Shown here in pieces: positions 1-8,325 of a DNA stretch of 64,000 nucleotides. Every line of letters starts with the position of its first letter. Positions within the stretch are counted from its first letter, which is position 1. The notes under the pieces were generated by a model, which was not told the origin of the DNA, made no database searches, and saw only the letters and a program-made list of their open reading frames with translations. This stretch comes from JAPWJZ01 sp041287865 (GTDB lineage: Bacteria; Pseudomonadota; Alphaproteobacteria; Micavibrionales; UBA2020): positions 1 through 64,000 of the forward strand of contig JBGGMV010000028.1 in NCBI GenBank assembly GCA_041287865.1, in the 5' to 3' direction. A program made the position numbers and the translations under genes.

Positions 1-477
1 CTTGGCGATATGTACGGCAAGGGCAAGGGCGGGCTTGGCCGCAACCTTGTCAAATCGCGCTACTGGTTCGAGAGCGCCGCGCTGCGCGGCTATGATCCCG
101 CCTTTATCCGCCTTGCCGCGCTGGCCAAGCGCCAGAAGGACATGGTGGAGGCCTATAAGTGGTACACGCTGGCTATCGGCCATACGGGCGGCAAGCTGTC
201 GAAATGGTCGCGCAAGGCGCGCGAGAACCTGAAAATTTCCGGCGCGCAGGCCGACGAGGCGAAACGCGCCGCGCGCGACTGGGACAGCCGCCAGAACGAC
301 AACCAGAAAAAACTTTCCGACAAGGAAAGACAGGCGCGCGACGCCGCCGCCGTCGAGCTGAAAAACAGCCCCGATTCCGTGAAGATCGAGAAAACGGCCG
401 CAAGCCAGAGAAAGAATACCAACATCGAGAACAGCCCCCAGCAAAAAGCAAGACAGGAGCATAGCTACAATGACTAA
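1..477 (+). CDS. Sel1-repeat protein, 3' end only
   Basis: The reading frame is open at the left edge, so this is the C-terminal part of a longer protein. The first 40 or so residues read as a Sel1-type repeat (LGDMYGKGKGG, then SRYWFESAALRGYDPA) followed by a shorter repeat-like unit with MVEAYKWYTLA. Sel1 repeats are TPR-like alpha-alpha hairpins used for protein contacts. The last 90 residues are charged and rich in Lys, Gln and Ala, probably a disordered or coiled tail. The stop codon overlaps the icd start by 8 nt, which suggests translational coupling with icd. Signal peptide and total length lie outside the window. A second, complete Sel1 protein is at 25716-27062. Confidence 0.75.
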   Translation, partial: LGDMYGKGKGGLGRNLVKSRYWFESAALRGYDPAFIRLAALAKRQKDMVEAYKWYTLAIGHTGGKLSKWSRKARENLKISGAQADEAKRAARDWDSRQNDNQKKLSDKERQARDAAAVELKNSPDSVKIEKTAASQRKNTNIENSPQQKARQEHSYND

Positions 478-1693
478 GATCAAGGTTAAAACCCCCCTCG
501 TTGAAATGAACGGCGACGAAATGACCCGCATTATCTGGGACATGATCATCGCGAAAATGATCACGCCCTATCTGGATGTGGAACTGGTCTCCTGCGACCT
601 GTCGATCCAGAGCCGCGACAAGACCGACGATAAAATCACCGTCGATGCCGCCAACGCGATCAAGAAATACGGCGTGGGCGTGAAATGCGCCACCATCACC
701 CCCGACGAAGCGCGTGTCGAGGAATTCAAGCTCAAGAAAATGTGGAAATCGCCCAACGGCACGATCCGCAACATCCTGAACGGCACGGTTTTCCGCGAGC
801 CGATCATCTGCAAGAACGTGCCGCGCCTCGTCACCACCTGGACGAAGCCCATCATCATCGGCCGCCATGCCTTCGGCGACCAGTACAAGGCAACGGATCT
901 CAAAATCCCCGGCCCCGGCAAGCTGACCATGACGTTTGAACCGGCTGGCGGCGGCGAGAAGAAGACCCACGAAATCTATAACTTCGAAGGCCCCGGCGTC
1001 GCCATGGGCATGTACAACACGACCGAGAGCATCGAGGGCTTCGCCCGCGCGTGCTTCACTTACGGCCTGCAGCGCAAGATGGCCGTGTACCTCTCGACCA
1101 AGAACACGATCCTGAAAGCCTATGACGGCGATTTCAAGGATATCTTCCAGCGCATCTTCGACGCCGAATACAAGGCGCAGTTTGATAAAGCCGGCCTCAC
1201 GTATGAGCACCGCCTGATCGACGACATGGTCGCCTCGGCCATGAAGTGGGAAGGCGGCTTCCTCTGGGCCTGCAAAAACTACGACGGCGACGTGCAGTCG
1301 GACTCGGTCGCGCAGGGCTTCGGCTCTCTCGGCCTGATGACCTCGGTGCTGCTGACCCCAGACGGCAAGACGGTGGAAACCGAAGCGGCGCACGGCACGG
1401 TCACGCGCCACTACCGCCTGCACCAGCAAGGCAAGCCCACCAGCACCAACCCCATCGCATCTATCTTTGCCTGGACGCAGGGCCTGAAGTATCGCGGCAA
1501 GTTCGACAACACGCCCGATGTCATCAACTTCGCTGAAACGCTGGAGCGCGTCTGCGTTTCCACCGTCGAGGGCGGCCATATGACGAAAGACCTCGCGCTG
1601 CTGATCGGCCCCGACCAGCCGCACCTGACCACCGAACAGTTCATGGACAAGCTGATTAGCAACCTGAACGTGGCGATGAAAAAAGCCGCGTAA
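470..1693 (+). CDS. icd: NADP-dependent isocitrate dehydrogenase
   Basis: A 407-residue enzyme that oxidatively decarboxylates isocitrate to 2-oxoglutarate with NADP+ in the TCA cycle, cytoplasmic. The start reads KVKTPLVEMNGDEMTRIIW, the hallmark of the homodimeric NADP-IDH class shared by eukaryotes and alphaproteobacteria. NGTIRNILNGTVFREPI carries the substrate-binding serine/threonine/arginine region. The C-terminal half has TVETEAAHGTVTRHYR and NPIASIFAW, matching the NADP and metal site. Length is as expected (about 405). The ATG overlaps the end of the upstream Sel1 gene in another frame. A strong hairpin with a T-run follows the stop, so icd is probably the last gene of its operon. 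Confidence 0.97.
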   Translation: MTKIKVKTPLVEMNGDEMTRIIWDMIIAKMITPYLDVELVSCDLSIQSRDKTDDKITVDAANAIKKYGVGVKCATITPDEARVEEFKLKKMWKSPNGTIRNILNGTVFREPIICKNVPRLVTTWTKPIIIGRHAFGDQYKATDLKIPGPGKLTMTFEPAGGGEKKTHEIYNFEGPGVAMGMYNTTESIEGFARACFTYGLQRKMAVYLSTKNTILKAYDGDFKDIFQRIFDAEYKAQFDKAGLTYEHRLIDDMVASAMKWEGGFLWACKNYDGDVQSDSVAQGFGSLGLMTSVLLTPDGKTVETEAAHGTVTRHYRLHQQGKPTSTNPIASIFAWTQGLKYRGKFDNTPDVINFAETLERVCVSTVEGGHMTKDLALLIGPDQPHLTTEQFMDKLISNLNVAMKKAA

Positions 1694-1716
1694 AGCGCCA
1701 ATCGCGTTAAAAATTA

Positions 1717-1752
1717 ACACCCCGCGGCCCAAAAGCCCGGGGTGTTTTTTTA
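1717..1752 (+). terminator. Rho-independent terminator after icd
   Basis: ACACCCCG at 1717-1724 pairs perfectly with CGGGGTGT at 1738-1745, with a 13-nt loop that can add a GGC/GCC step, and a run of T follows. It lies 24 nt after the icd stop. Confidence 0.85.
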
Positions 1753-1769
1753 TCTTTTATAATAAATTC

Positions 1770-1842
1770 AATGTTGTTTTCATGAACATTGTGGGAAAAA
1801 TTCCCGCATTTTAAAAAAGTTCCATCGACGGGAACTCTTTTT
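1770..1842. other. Cluster of three small palindromes, last one terminator-like
   Basis: AATGTT/AACATT (1770-1790), GGGAA-AAA-TTCCC (1793-1805) and AGTTCC/GGAACT followed by CTTTTT (1818-1842) lie in a row between the icd terminator and the next gene. The last could be a weak second terminator. The first two could be operator half-sites for the downstream small genes. No function can be assigned from sequence alone. Confidence 0.4.
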
Positions 1843-1968
1843 AGCTCCGCACGTTTGAACCTTAGAGAGCAGTCGTAACCATAAAATTATGCAAGACCAC
1901 CACCCGGACGACGGCCAAGCCGTCGTAGACATACTTTTTACAGTTTACGCCTGAAGGGCAATGAGAGA

Positions 1969-2271
1969 ATGACCATGGATGGAAAAGCACCTGATCCCGC
2001 CCGGCGGTACATCGATTATCACCTCAACCAACTTGGAATCCGCGTCTTTGAGCACGCCTGCCAGCTCATCTCCCGCACATCGGACGGCTGGACGACCATG
2101 GGCAAGCCGCTGACCCTGCCGCTGCAAGTGCCTCAGGATGCATCAAAGCTGGAGGCCGGCAATGTCGCGCAGGAAACCGCCTTCCACATCATGCAGCGCG
2201 AGCCGAATTCAGACCTGCGCGCGCTGCTGCAACGGGAGCTCGACTTTACCGCCGCCTTTCATAGCAAGTGA
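1969..2271 (+). CDS. Small hypothetical protein
   Basis: A 100-residue soluble protein with no signal peptide or membrane segment and no family I recognise. It is mixed alpha in character, with a central part containing RVFEHACQLISRTSDGW and a C-terminal amphipathic stretch RALLQRELDFTAAF. An in-frame ATG two codons downstream (1975) is an alternative start. The next small gene begins 3 nt after its stop, so the two form a likely operon. Codon use resembles the neighbours and the antisense frame has only short ORFs, which supports a real gene. Confidence 0.55.
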   Translation: MTMDGKAPDPARRYIDYHLNQLGIRVFEHACQLISRTSDGWTTMGKPLTLPLQVPQDASKLEAGNVAQETAFHIMQREPNSDLRALLQRELDFTAAFHSK

Positions 2272-2274
2272 CCC

Positions 2275-2475
2275 ATGGACCTGACGCAGGCAGAACTGCG
2301 CGCGCTGCTGGCGCTGGGGCGCATCAGCAACGGCGAAGAAAACATCTTCCTCAACATCCTTGACGCCGACCGGCTGGTGACAAAAAAACTGGCCGAGCGC
2401 ATCGGCAAGGGGCAATACATTTTAACCGACGAAGGCCATGCGATGATCGCGGGCCTGCTGCCCAAAAAAAACTAG
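2275..2475 (+). CDS. Small hypothetical protein, possible winged-helix fold
   Basis: A 66-residue protein of unknown function starting 3 nt after the preceding stop. The pattern ALLALGRISNGEEN, then a helix with LVTKKLAERIGKG, then QYILTDEGHAMI, resembles a minimal winged-helix layout in which a helix is followed by a short beta wing ending in LTDEG, a phrase common in MarR-like domains. It is too short for a full regulator and has no dimerisation helices. It might act together with the 100-residue protein upstream. Function is unassigned. Confidence 0.5.
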   Translation: MDLTQAELRALLALGRISNGEENIFLNILDADRLVTKKLAERIGKGQYILTDEGHAMIAGLLPKKN

Positions 2476-2484
2476 GAATCTGTT

Positions 2485-3183
2485 TCAGGAGCCGAAGCCC
2501 AGCATGCGGCGCTTCGCCGGCCTGGCGTTTTTCAGCGTCAGCGGCTTGCTGACCGTAATGCGCTCGGTTACTTCGGCGGCGTTTTCGGCACGCTCGGCTT
2601 CGGCCTGCGCGCTTGCTGCCGCCTGCGCGGCTTCTTCCTTTTTCCGCGCGGCTTCCGCGGCGGCGGCTGCGCGGCGCGCGGGCTCCTGCTCGATCATCCG
2701 CACGATATCGGTATAGCATTTCTGCTTGGCGATTTCGTAGGGATGGCGTTGCCAGTGCTGGTCTTTCGCGTGGCTCTTCGGGTCGACGCCGTAGTCGAGC
2801 AGCAGGCGCACCATGCGCGAATTGCCGTGGTGCACCGCATAATCCATCAGGCAGCCATAGCCCATTTCGCGGTTCGCATTCGCGCCGTGTTTCAGCAGCG
2901 CGGCCGCTATGAATTCGTTGTTGTACTTGACCGCATAGGCCAGCACCGGCATGCCGTTGTCCTGGTCGCCCTGATAGCGGCCTTCGAAGCGCACTTCGGG
3001 GCTGGCGCCTTTTTCCAGCGCCTGCTGCGCGGTCATCGGCATGTTTTCGCGCAGCGCCTTCAGCAGCCGCGCGTTCAGCTCCGACGACATCGGCGCGCGC
3101 TCGGCATCCTGCTGGTTGTAGTGATCAACCATCAGCTCGTCCTGGGACTGCTTTTTCTGTTCTTTGCTTTTAAAAAGCCACAT
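2485..3183 (-). CDS. Ankyrin-repeat protein with KP-L tail motif
   Basis: A 232-residue soluble protein. The ATG at 3183 is preferred to an upstream GTG (3192) because neither has a good ribosome site. Residues about 25-145 contain three to four ankyrin repeats, with units such as LLKHGANANREMGYGCL and LLLDYGVDPKSHA. After these comes a long Ala/Glu/Lys/Arg-rich helix (about residues 155-205), probably a coiled coil. The C-terminus reads ERITVSKPLTLK followed by a basic tail. The same short motif ends several other ankyrin proteins here (20657-24672 and 50766-53490). It is transcribed alone, downstream of the palindromic element at 3485-3629. Confidence 0.8.
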   Translation of the reverse strand: MWLFKSKEQKKQSQDELMVDHYNQQDAERAPMSSELNARLLKALRENMPMTAQQALEKGASPEVRFEGRYQGDQDNGMPVLAYAVKYNNEFIAAALLKHGANANREMGYGCLMDYAVHHGNSRMVRLLLDYGVDPKSHAKDQHWQRHPYEIAKQKCYTDIVRMIEQEPARRAAAAAEAARKKEEAAQAAASAQAEAERAENAAEVTERITVSKPLTLKNARPAKRRMLGFGS

Positions 3184-3484
3184 GGGCTGCACACCGGAAT
3201 CACGTTATTTCATAGACCCCGGCATCCTACACCAGCCCCTCTTTGGCTTCAATATGTAAATTGATTCTGCCTGTTCTACTCAAACAGAGTATAAATAAAG
3301 GCGTTTATTTGCATTTAATATCAATGGCTTATATGGCAGTTTTTGACAGCGGTATATATATACAGTAATCTAAAATTAAGACAGGCGAGAGATGCGCACC
3401 CGCCCCTCCCCTTGTCCCACGAGATTCATGGACTATGGCCTCCTTTGCTCCCCGGCAGCTCGCCGGGGACTTTTTTTCAACATT
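3184..3484. other. AT-rich intergenic segment
   Basis: No gene is supported here. The segment is AT-rich around 3255-3380 (repeated TATATA and TAAATA stretches) and would suit a promoter for the minus-strand ankyrin gene. No clear -35/-10 pair with correct spacing was identified. Confidence 0.4.
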
Positions 3485-3629
3485 GTCCCCTCTCCCCTTG
3501 GGGGAGAGGGCTAGGGTGAGGGGTTGGCGGGACTGGAACAAAAAATCGCAGTTGAGCGCGAGCGTTGAGCTCCCCCTCCCCCTAACCCTCTCCCACCGCG
3601 CGGCTAGCGCCGCGCGGAGGAGAGGGGAC
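3485..3629. repeat. 145-bp palindromic intergenic element (MITE/REP-like)
   Basis: GTCCCCTCTCC at 3485-3495 is the exact reverse complement of GGAGAGGGGAC at 3619-3629. Inside, CCTTGGGGGAGAGGG and CTAGGGTGAGGGG are partly mirrored by CTCCCCC, CCTAACCCTCTCCC and an arm GCGCGGCTAGCGCCGCGC. Elements with the CCCTCTCC...GAGGG core are widespread dispersed bacterial repeats. It sits just downstream of the double AAA gene (minus strand) and could act as a terminator or mRNA-stabilising fold. Confidence 0.7.
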
Positions 3630-3647
3630 TCTCTTAAAAAAAAAGAT

Positions 3648-5936
3648 CTACGCCGCAGTCCGTTCTTCCTGCGCGCGCGCTTCGTCGCAGGCCAGCTGCA
3701 CGTCTTCGGCCTTGATGGTTTCAAGGTCTTCGCGCGAGGGGAAGATCATCTTGCCGCCGGTGCGGGCGGCGAGGCATTTCACGCTGTCCTCGAAAATGTT
3801 GCGCACCAGCCGCCCGTTGGAGAAGCTGCGCGTGGAGACGCCCGGCGGATGGCGGAAGAATTCTTCCAGCATTTTTTCGGCGGCGGGGGTGATTTTATAC
3901 TGCTGCAACACCGCCATCTGGCGGTAGAGCGCCAGTAGCTCCTCCGGTGTGTAATCGGCGAAGCGGATGACGTCGGTAAAGCGCGATCTCAGGCCCGGAT
4001 CGCTGTCGAGGAAATGCTGCATTTCATCGGCATAGCCGGCGGCGATCACCACCAGCCTGTCCTTGTAATCCTCCATCAATTTCACCAGCGCCGTCGTCGT
4101 CGCGCGGCCCTGTTCGTCGGCCAGTTTATAGGCGTTATCCAGCAGCAGCACGCCGTCCAGCGCGCGCATGACGTGCTGCCGCACGCGCTGCGCCGTATCG
4201 CCCGCGTTATCGCCCATCAAATCCGATACCAGTACCTCCACCACATGACCGCGCGTGAGATACCCTGTCTGGTGCAAAATCTCGCCCATGATGCGGGCGA
4301 CGGTTGTCTTGCCCGTGCCGGGATTGCCCAGCAGCGCCATATGGATGACGGGCCGCACGGCCGGAAGGCCCTGCGCCTGCCGCGCGCCGAATAACCGCGC
4401 ACGATTGCCGATGTCGGAGACCGCGCGCTTGATATCGACCAGCCCGATCATGCCCTCCAGCTGCGAAAACGGGTCGGCCGCCGTCAGCGGCAGGGGCACG
4501 GGCAGGACAGGCGGGTCCCATTGCTCGGAACTGCCGTCACCACTGGGCGGGGTATAGTCCTGTTCAGTCTCGCCTTCCGGCGGCGCTTCGCCGGGCACCG
4601 CGCCTTTCTGGTTGCGGTGCACTTCCTTGAAGGCAAGCTTGATATCCTCCGCCTTCAGCACCTGCAAATCCTTCTTGCTGTGCTTATCCATTGATCCCAC
4701 GCGGGCGGCGAGGTTTTTCACCGAATTTTCAAACAGGTTCCGCACAAAACGCCCGTTGGGGAAGTTATGCGTCAATTCGGCCCGCGCCTGTTTCATCACG
4801 TCGCCCAGAAAGACGGCGGCGGAGGGGTAGAGGCTGAACTGCTGGTCTTTGACCAGCTTGGTGAAGATCGCCACCAGTTCGTCGGGCGTGTAATCCTCGA
4901 AATGGATGATATCGGTGAAGCGCGAGCGGAACCCCGGGTTGACGTCGAGGAAGGCCTGCATTTCAGCCGGATAACCCGCCGCGATGACGACTAAATTCTC
5001 GCGGTTGTCCTCCATCAGCTTCAGCAGCGTGGTGATGGCCTGCGCGCCGTAGGACGAACCCGATGACGTGCTATGGCCCATCAACCCGTAAGCTTCGTCG
5101 ATGAAAAGAACACCGTCGATCGCCTGCGCCACTTTTTCGCGCACTTTCAGCGGCGTTTCGCCGACATACTGGCTGATAAGCTCCGGCACCGATACTTCAA
5201 CCACATGGCCGGATTTCAGATATCCCGCCTGTTTCAGCACCCCGCCGATGATGCGGGCCACGATCGTCTTGCCCGTGCCGGGGTTGCCCATGAAAATCAG
5301 GTGCATGGCGGGCACCGAATTCGACAGGCCTTGCGATCTGCGCTTTTCGAACAATCTTGCGCGGTGCGCGATATTGGTGACCGCCGTCTTGATGCCCGAC
5401 AGGCCGATCAGTCCCGCCAGTTCCTTGAAGGGGTCATGCCCCGCCTTCGGGTGGTGGATGATGGCATGATCTTTTTCGGGCGCGGGTGCCGCCGACCCGC
5501 CGCCACCGCTGGTCGAGGGCGGCGCATAGCGCGGTTCGTCGCGGATGCTGGCACGGCGGAGCGTATCTATCGCGCCCGGATGGTTGAATTCGGCGGCCTT
5601 TTTAACCCAGAGGTAGCCGACCAGCTGGTTGTAGTTGAAGTTGCTGTGCGTCTGCGACGACAGTTTCGTGCCCAGCGCGAACATCGCCCAGCTGACATTG
5701 CGTTTCGAATATTCAGACAGCGTATCCCATTCGGCCTTCGCCACAGGATCGGGGCGCACCAGCGGCGCGGTCAGTTTCAGCAGCGCGCGCAGGCTGCCCT
5801 TCGACGCCCGCCAGCGCAAATATTGCGGCGTATTGCCGACCACGACGGCAACCACCACAGCGCCCGCCGCCGTCGCCACCAGCAAGAGCATGCCGGCCGG
5901 CCCTGTCGCGTAGCGGATGATGCCTGCTAAATCCAT
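3648..5936 (-). CDS. Membrane-anchored double AAA+ ATPase (CbbX/SpoVK-like)
   Basis: A 762-residue protein with one N-terminal transmembrane helix (about 12-34), a linker region to about 165, then two CbbX/SpoVK-type AAA domains. D1 has Walker A GNPGTGKT (217-224), Walker B VLFIDE (276-281), pore loop SQYVGET and arginine finger GFRSRF (335-340). D2 has Walker A GNPGTGKT (537-544) and GLRSRF, but its Walker B is VLLLDN (596-601), with Asn in place of the catalytic Glu, and its pore loop is GDNAGDT without the aromatic residue. D2 therefore probably binds but does not hydrolyse ATP (inference). This family remodels protein complexes. A degenerate relative fused to ankyrin-like sequence is at 13572-15239. 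It is transcribed alone. Confidence 0.85.
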   Translation of the reverse strand: MDLAGIIRYATGPAGMLLLVATAAGAVVVAVVVGNTPQYLRWRASKGSLRALLKLTAPLVRPDPVAKAEWDTLSEYSKRNVSWAMFALGTKLSSQTHSNFNYNQLVGYLWVKKAAEFNHPGAIDTLRRASIRDEPRYAPPSTSGGGGSAAPAPEKDHAIIHHPKAGHDPFKELAGLIGLSGIKTAVTNIAHRARLFEKRRSQGLSNSVPAMHLIFMGNPGTGKTIVARIIGGVLKQAGYLKSGHVVEVSVPELISQYVGETPLKVREKVAQAIDGVLFIDEAYGLMGHSTSSGSSYGAQAITTLLKLMEDNRENLVVIAAGYPAEMQAFLDVNPGFRSRFTDIIHFEDYTPDELVAIFTKLVKDQQFSLYPSAAVFLGDVMKQARAELTHNFPNGRFVRNLFENSVKNLAARVGSMDKHSKKDLQVLKAEDIKLAFKEVHRNQKGAVPGEAPPEGETEQDYTPPSGDGSSEQWDPPVLPVPLPLTAADPFSQLEGMIGLVDIKRAVSDIGNRARLFGARQAQGLPAVRPVIHMALLGNPGTGKTTVARIMGEILHQTGYLTRGHVVEVLVSDLMGDNAGDTAQRVRQHVMRALDGVLLLDNAYKLADEQGRATTTALVKLMEDYKDRLVVIAAGYADEMQHFLDSDPGLRSRFTDVIRFADYTPEELLALYRQMAVLQQYKITPAAEKMLEEFFRHPPGVSTRSFSNGRLVRNIFEDSVKCLAARTGGKMIFPSREDLETIKAEDVQLACDEARAQEERTAA

Positions 5937-6021
5937 GAAGTTTCAGGGCCCCCTGCCCTTTTTATAGTACCAATTCTGCGCGATATTGAGCAGGGACTCA
6001 AGCCCCGCTTATGGAATAATA

Positions 6022-6042
6022 AAACCCGCTATCAGCGGGTTT
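6022..6042. other. Perfect 9-bp hairpin in divergent intergenic region
   Basis: AAACCCGCT-atc-AGCGGGTTT forms a tight hairpin. It stands between two divergent genes where no transcript obviously ends, so it may be an operator or the terminator of an unannotated short RNA rather than a gene-end terminator. Confidence 0.4.
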
Positions 6043-6116
6043 CGGCCAGTTTTTGCTCTTTAGCTCACACAGTAAGAGCATATCTATAGTCTCCCAATTT
6101 TCGTCCCCGTGGTCAA

Positions 6117-6156
6117 TGAAACGATGTGAAACGCTTTGAAACGCTCTGAAACGCAT
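6117..6156 (+). repeat. Four tandem 10-bp iterons TGAAACGCNN
   Basis: Four contiguous units: TGAAACGATG, TGAAACGCTT, TGAAACGCTC, TGAAACGCAT. The 10-bp period places each copy on the same face of the helix. A second block follows at 6243-6272. Both are in the 445-bp non-coding region between the double AAA gene and the phosphodiesterase-fold genes, and are likely binding sites of a multimeric regulator. Confidence 0.75.
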
Positions 6157-6242
6157 AAGCGCGATCGCCGCGTTTTTTCAGCGGGATGCTGCATTTATAA
6201 ACTGCGGGTTTTTGGCATGTTTTTATGGGGTATCCGGTGACA

Positions 6243-6272
6243 TGAAACGCTCTGAAACGCTTTGAAACGCGC
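6243..6272 (+). repeat. Three tandem 10-bp iterons TGAAACGCNN
   Basis: Units TGAAACGCTC, TGAAACGCTT, TGAAACGCGC, the same consensus and phase as the block at 6117-6156. The block starts lie 126 bp apart. The following gene starts at 6382, so this block is placed where an activator or repressor site could be. Confidence 0.75.
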
Positions 6273-6381
6273 ATCGTTTTTTGCGACTCGGATTATGTGG
6301 TTGCCGGTGCTGCGCTTTTCGCGTTTTTAGCCCTGCGCGGAAAGGCTTTTTTTCGAAGGCGTTTCCAGCTAACCTGTTGTC

Positions 6382-7329
6382 ATGAAAGCGTTAAAGACAT
6401 TGCTGGCCTGCGGCGTGGCGGTGCTGATGTTGTTCAGCCTGATGCCCTATATGCCGGCGCTCAGTTTCCAGCTGATCGACCTGCCGTCGCATTTCGTCGT
6501 GCAATATGCGCTGGCGGTTGCGGTGCTGCTGCCGGCGACAGGCTTCCTGAAAATGCCGAAAACGGCGGTCACGCTGCTCTGCGTTTTGCTGCTGAATTTC
6601 TGGCAGCTTTATCCGCAACTGATGCCGATGCCGGCACCCGCCACAACCGGCAAGCCGCTGAAAATACTGCAGGCGAATACCCTTTACTTCACCAAGAATT
6701 TCGACGCCTTCAAGGCGCTGGTCGCCGCTGAAAAGCCCGATCTGATCGTCGGATCGGAAACCAATCACGAACTGGGGCAAGTGCTCAAGACGCTGGAAAA
6801 AGATTATCCGCATCAGGCGGTTCACACGCAGGGCGACAATCCGCGCGGCCTCGCACTGCTGTCGAAAATCCCCTTCACGCGGCAGGATAAGGCCTATTAC
6901 GATCACGCGAAAATTCCCTCGCAGGTATTTACGATCGAGCATGAGGGACAGAAAATCCGCTTTGTTTCCGTCCATCCCTCCACCCCCATGACCGTCGAGG
7001 GGCTGGAGAGCCGCGACAATATATTCAAGAACCTGTTCAAGAAGATGGAGAAAGAAAATCCGGATAACCTTGTCGTGCTCGGCGATTTCAACGCGACGCC
7101 CTGGTGCCCGGCCCTTAAAAAACTGACCGTCGACCTCGACCTGACAAATTCGCGCAACGGCAAGGGCTTGATGCCCACCTGGCACACGGCATTTCCGGGC
7201 GCGCTGTTCCGCATCCCGATCGACCATGTGCTGGTGAGCAAAAAACTGGCCGCCGTGACGCATCGCCTCGGCCCCGAGATCGGCAGCGACCATCTGCCCA
7301 GCATCGTTGAAATCGCCTTCAAAAAATGA
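6382..7329 (+). CDS. Membrane-anchored endonuclease/exonuclease/phosphatase-fold protein
   Basis: A 315-residue protein with three hydrophobic N-terminal segments (about 5-70) followed by a domain of the DNase I-like (EEP) superfamily facing the periplasm or cytoplasm. The catalytic landmarks are present: LKILQANTLY at the start of the fold, DLIVGSETNHE, VVLGDFNATPW with the Asp/Asn pair, IDHVLVS, and GSDHLPS with the terminal Asp-His. Such proteins cleave phosphodiester bonds in nucleic acids, phospholipids or sugar phosphates; the substrate cannot be told. It overlaps the next gene by 4 nt (ATGA), and that gene is a tandem paralogue. Upstream lie the 10-bp iterons. Confidence 0.85.
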   Translation: MKALKTLLACGVAVLMLFSLMPYMPALSFQLIDLPSHFVVQYALAVAVLLPATGFLKMPKTAVTLLCVLLLNFWQLYPQLMPMPAPATTGKPLKILQANTLYFTKNFDAFKALVAAEKPDLIVGSETNHELGQVLKTLEKDYPHQAVHTQGDNPRGLALLSKIPFTRQDKAYYDHAKIPSQVFTIEHEGQKIRFVSVHPSTPMTVEGLESRDNIFKNLFKKMEKENPDNLVVLGDFNATPWCPALKKLTVDLDLTNSRNGKGLMPTWHTAFPGALFRIPIDHVLVSKKLAAVTHRLGPEIGSDHLPSIVEIAFKK

Positions 7330-8240
7330 CGACAGCCTGCATCATCATCGCCGTCTGCGCCGTCTTTTGCGCCGTGACGCCCTTCCTGACCGCGCGGCCG
7401 ACGCGGCTGGTCGACCTGCCGTCGCATTTTGCGGTACAGGGAACAGTTGCTTCGGCCTTTCTGGTTTTCTTCTTTAATTTCCTGGCCGTGCGCACCGGCA
7501 ACATGGATATTTTAATCGCGGTCACGACCTGCACCGTCGCGGTGATCATCAACCTGCGCACCATCCGCCCCTACATGAAGGCGCGCGCGCCGAAGCCCGG
7601 CAATTTCAAGATATTGCAGGCGAATATGCTGAAGTCGAATACCGACCCCGCGCTGCTGCAAAAACTGGTCGAGGCCGAAAACCCCGATATCATCGCCTGC
7701 TGCGAGGTCTCGACGGAAATGGCCATCGGCCTGCGCGCCATGGAAAAAAACTACCCGCACCAGCAGCTTGCGCTCGACGAGAGCGGCTATGGCGTCGCGC
7801 TGCTGTCGAAATTCCCCTTCGCCAGCATCGAGAACATGAAGCCGCCCACGGCGCGTGCGACCTCGATCGCCGCGAACATCCGCAATATCACCTTTGTCGC
7901 GCTGCATACCGTGACGCCGATCGCCGATATCGCGGCGCGCGACGCGGAGCTGGCGGCGCTGGCCGAACGCTTCAGGGGAGCGGCGCCGCTGGTGGTGCTG
8001 GGCGATTTCAACGCGACGCCCTGGTGCCCCGCGATGCGTCGCCTCTGCGCCGCGCTGCGGCTGCGCAACGCCCGCCTTGGCCTCGGCATTTCCCCCACAT
8101 GGCCGCTCTGGCTGCCACGCGCGCTGCGCCTGCCCATCGACCATGTGCTGGTATCGCACGGAATCCCCGTCGAGAGCTTTGCCGCCGGCCCCTCCACCGG
8201 CAGCGACCATGCGCCGACCATCACCACCCTAAGCATCTGA
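7326..8240 (+). CDS. Membrane-anchored EEP-fold protein, tandem paralogue
   Basis: A 304-residue paralogue of the upstream gene with the same architecture: hydrophobic N-terminal helices including RLVDLPSHFAVQ, a phrase nearly shared with the neighbour, then an EEP domain. Active-site landmarks are FKILQANMLK, IIACCEVSTE, VVLGDFNATPW, IDHVLVS and GSDHAPT. The segment around GDFNATPWCPA is almost identical in both, indicating a fairly recent duplication or selection on the active site. Co-translation is likely through the ATGA overlap. Keeping two divergent copies suggests different substrates or a heteromeric role (inference). Confidence 0.85.
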   Translation: MTTACIIIAVCAVFCAVTPFLTARPTRLVDLPSHFAVQGTVASAFLVFFFNFLAVRTGNMDILIAVTTCTVAVIINLRTIRPYMKARAPKPGNFKILQANMLKSNTDPALLQKLVEAENPDIIACCEVSTEMAIGLRAMEKNYPHQQLALDESGYGVALLSKFPFASIENMKPPTARATSIAANIRNITFVALHTVTPIADIAARDAELAALAERFRGAAPLVVLGDFNATPWCPAMRRLCAALRLRNARLGLGISPTWPLWLPRALRLPIDHVLVSHGIPVESFAAGPSTGSDHAPTITTLSI

Positions 8241-8325
8241 TATTGTCGGGATTCATGCTGGATTGACATAACCATGGCCGCAGGCTAGGCTCCCCTTGGT
8301 TTTACGTTAAATAGGAGCGACCCCC

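Noticed and set aside
173..1732. 519-residue minus-strand ORF opposite icd
   Set aside because: It is the mirror of a strongly conserved enzyme frame; GC-rich codon bias opens antisense frames. No family resemblance and rich in His/Arg/Val of shadow type.
6117..6272. CRISPR array
   Set aside because: Units are 10 bp, contiguous and without spacers, and there are no cas genes.
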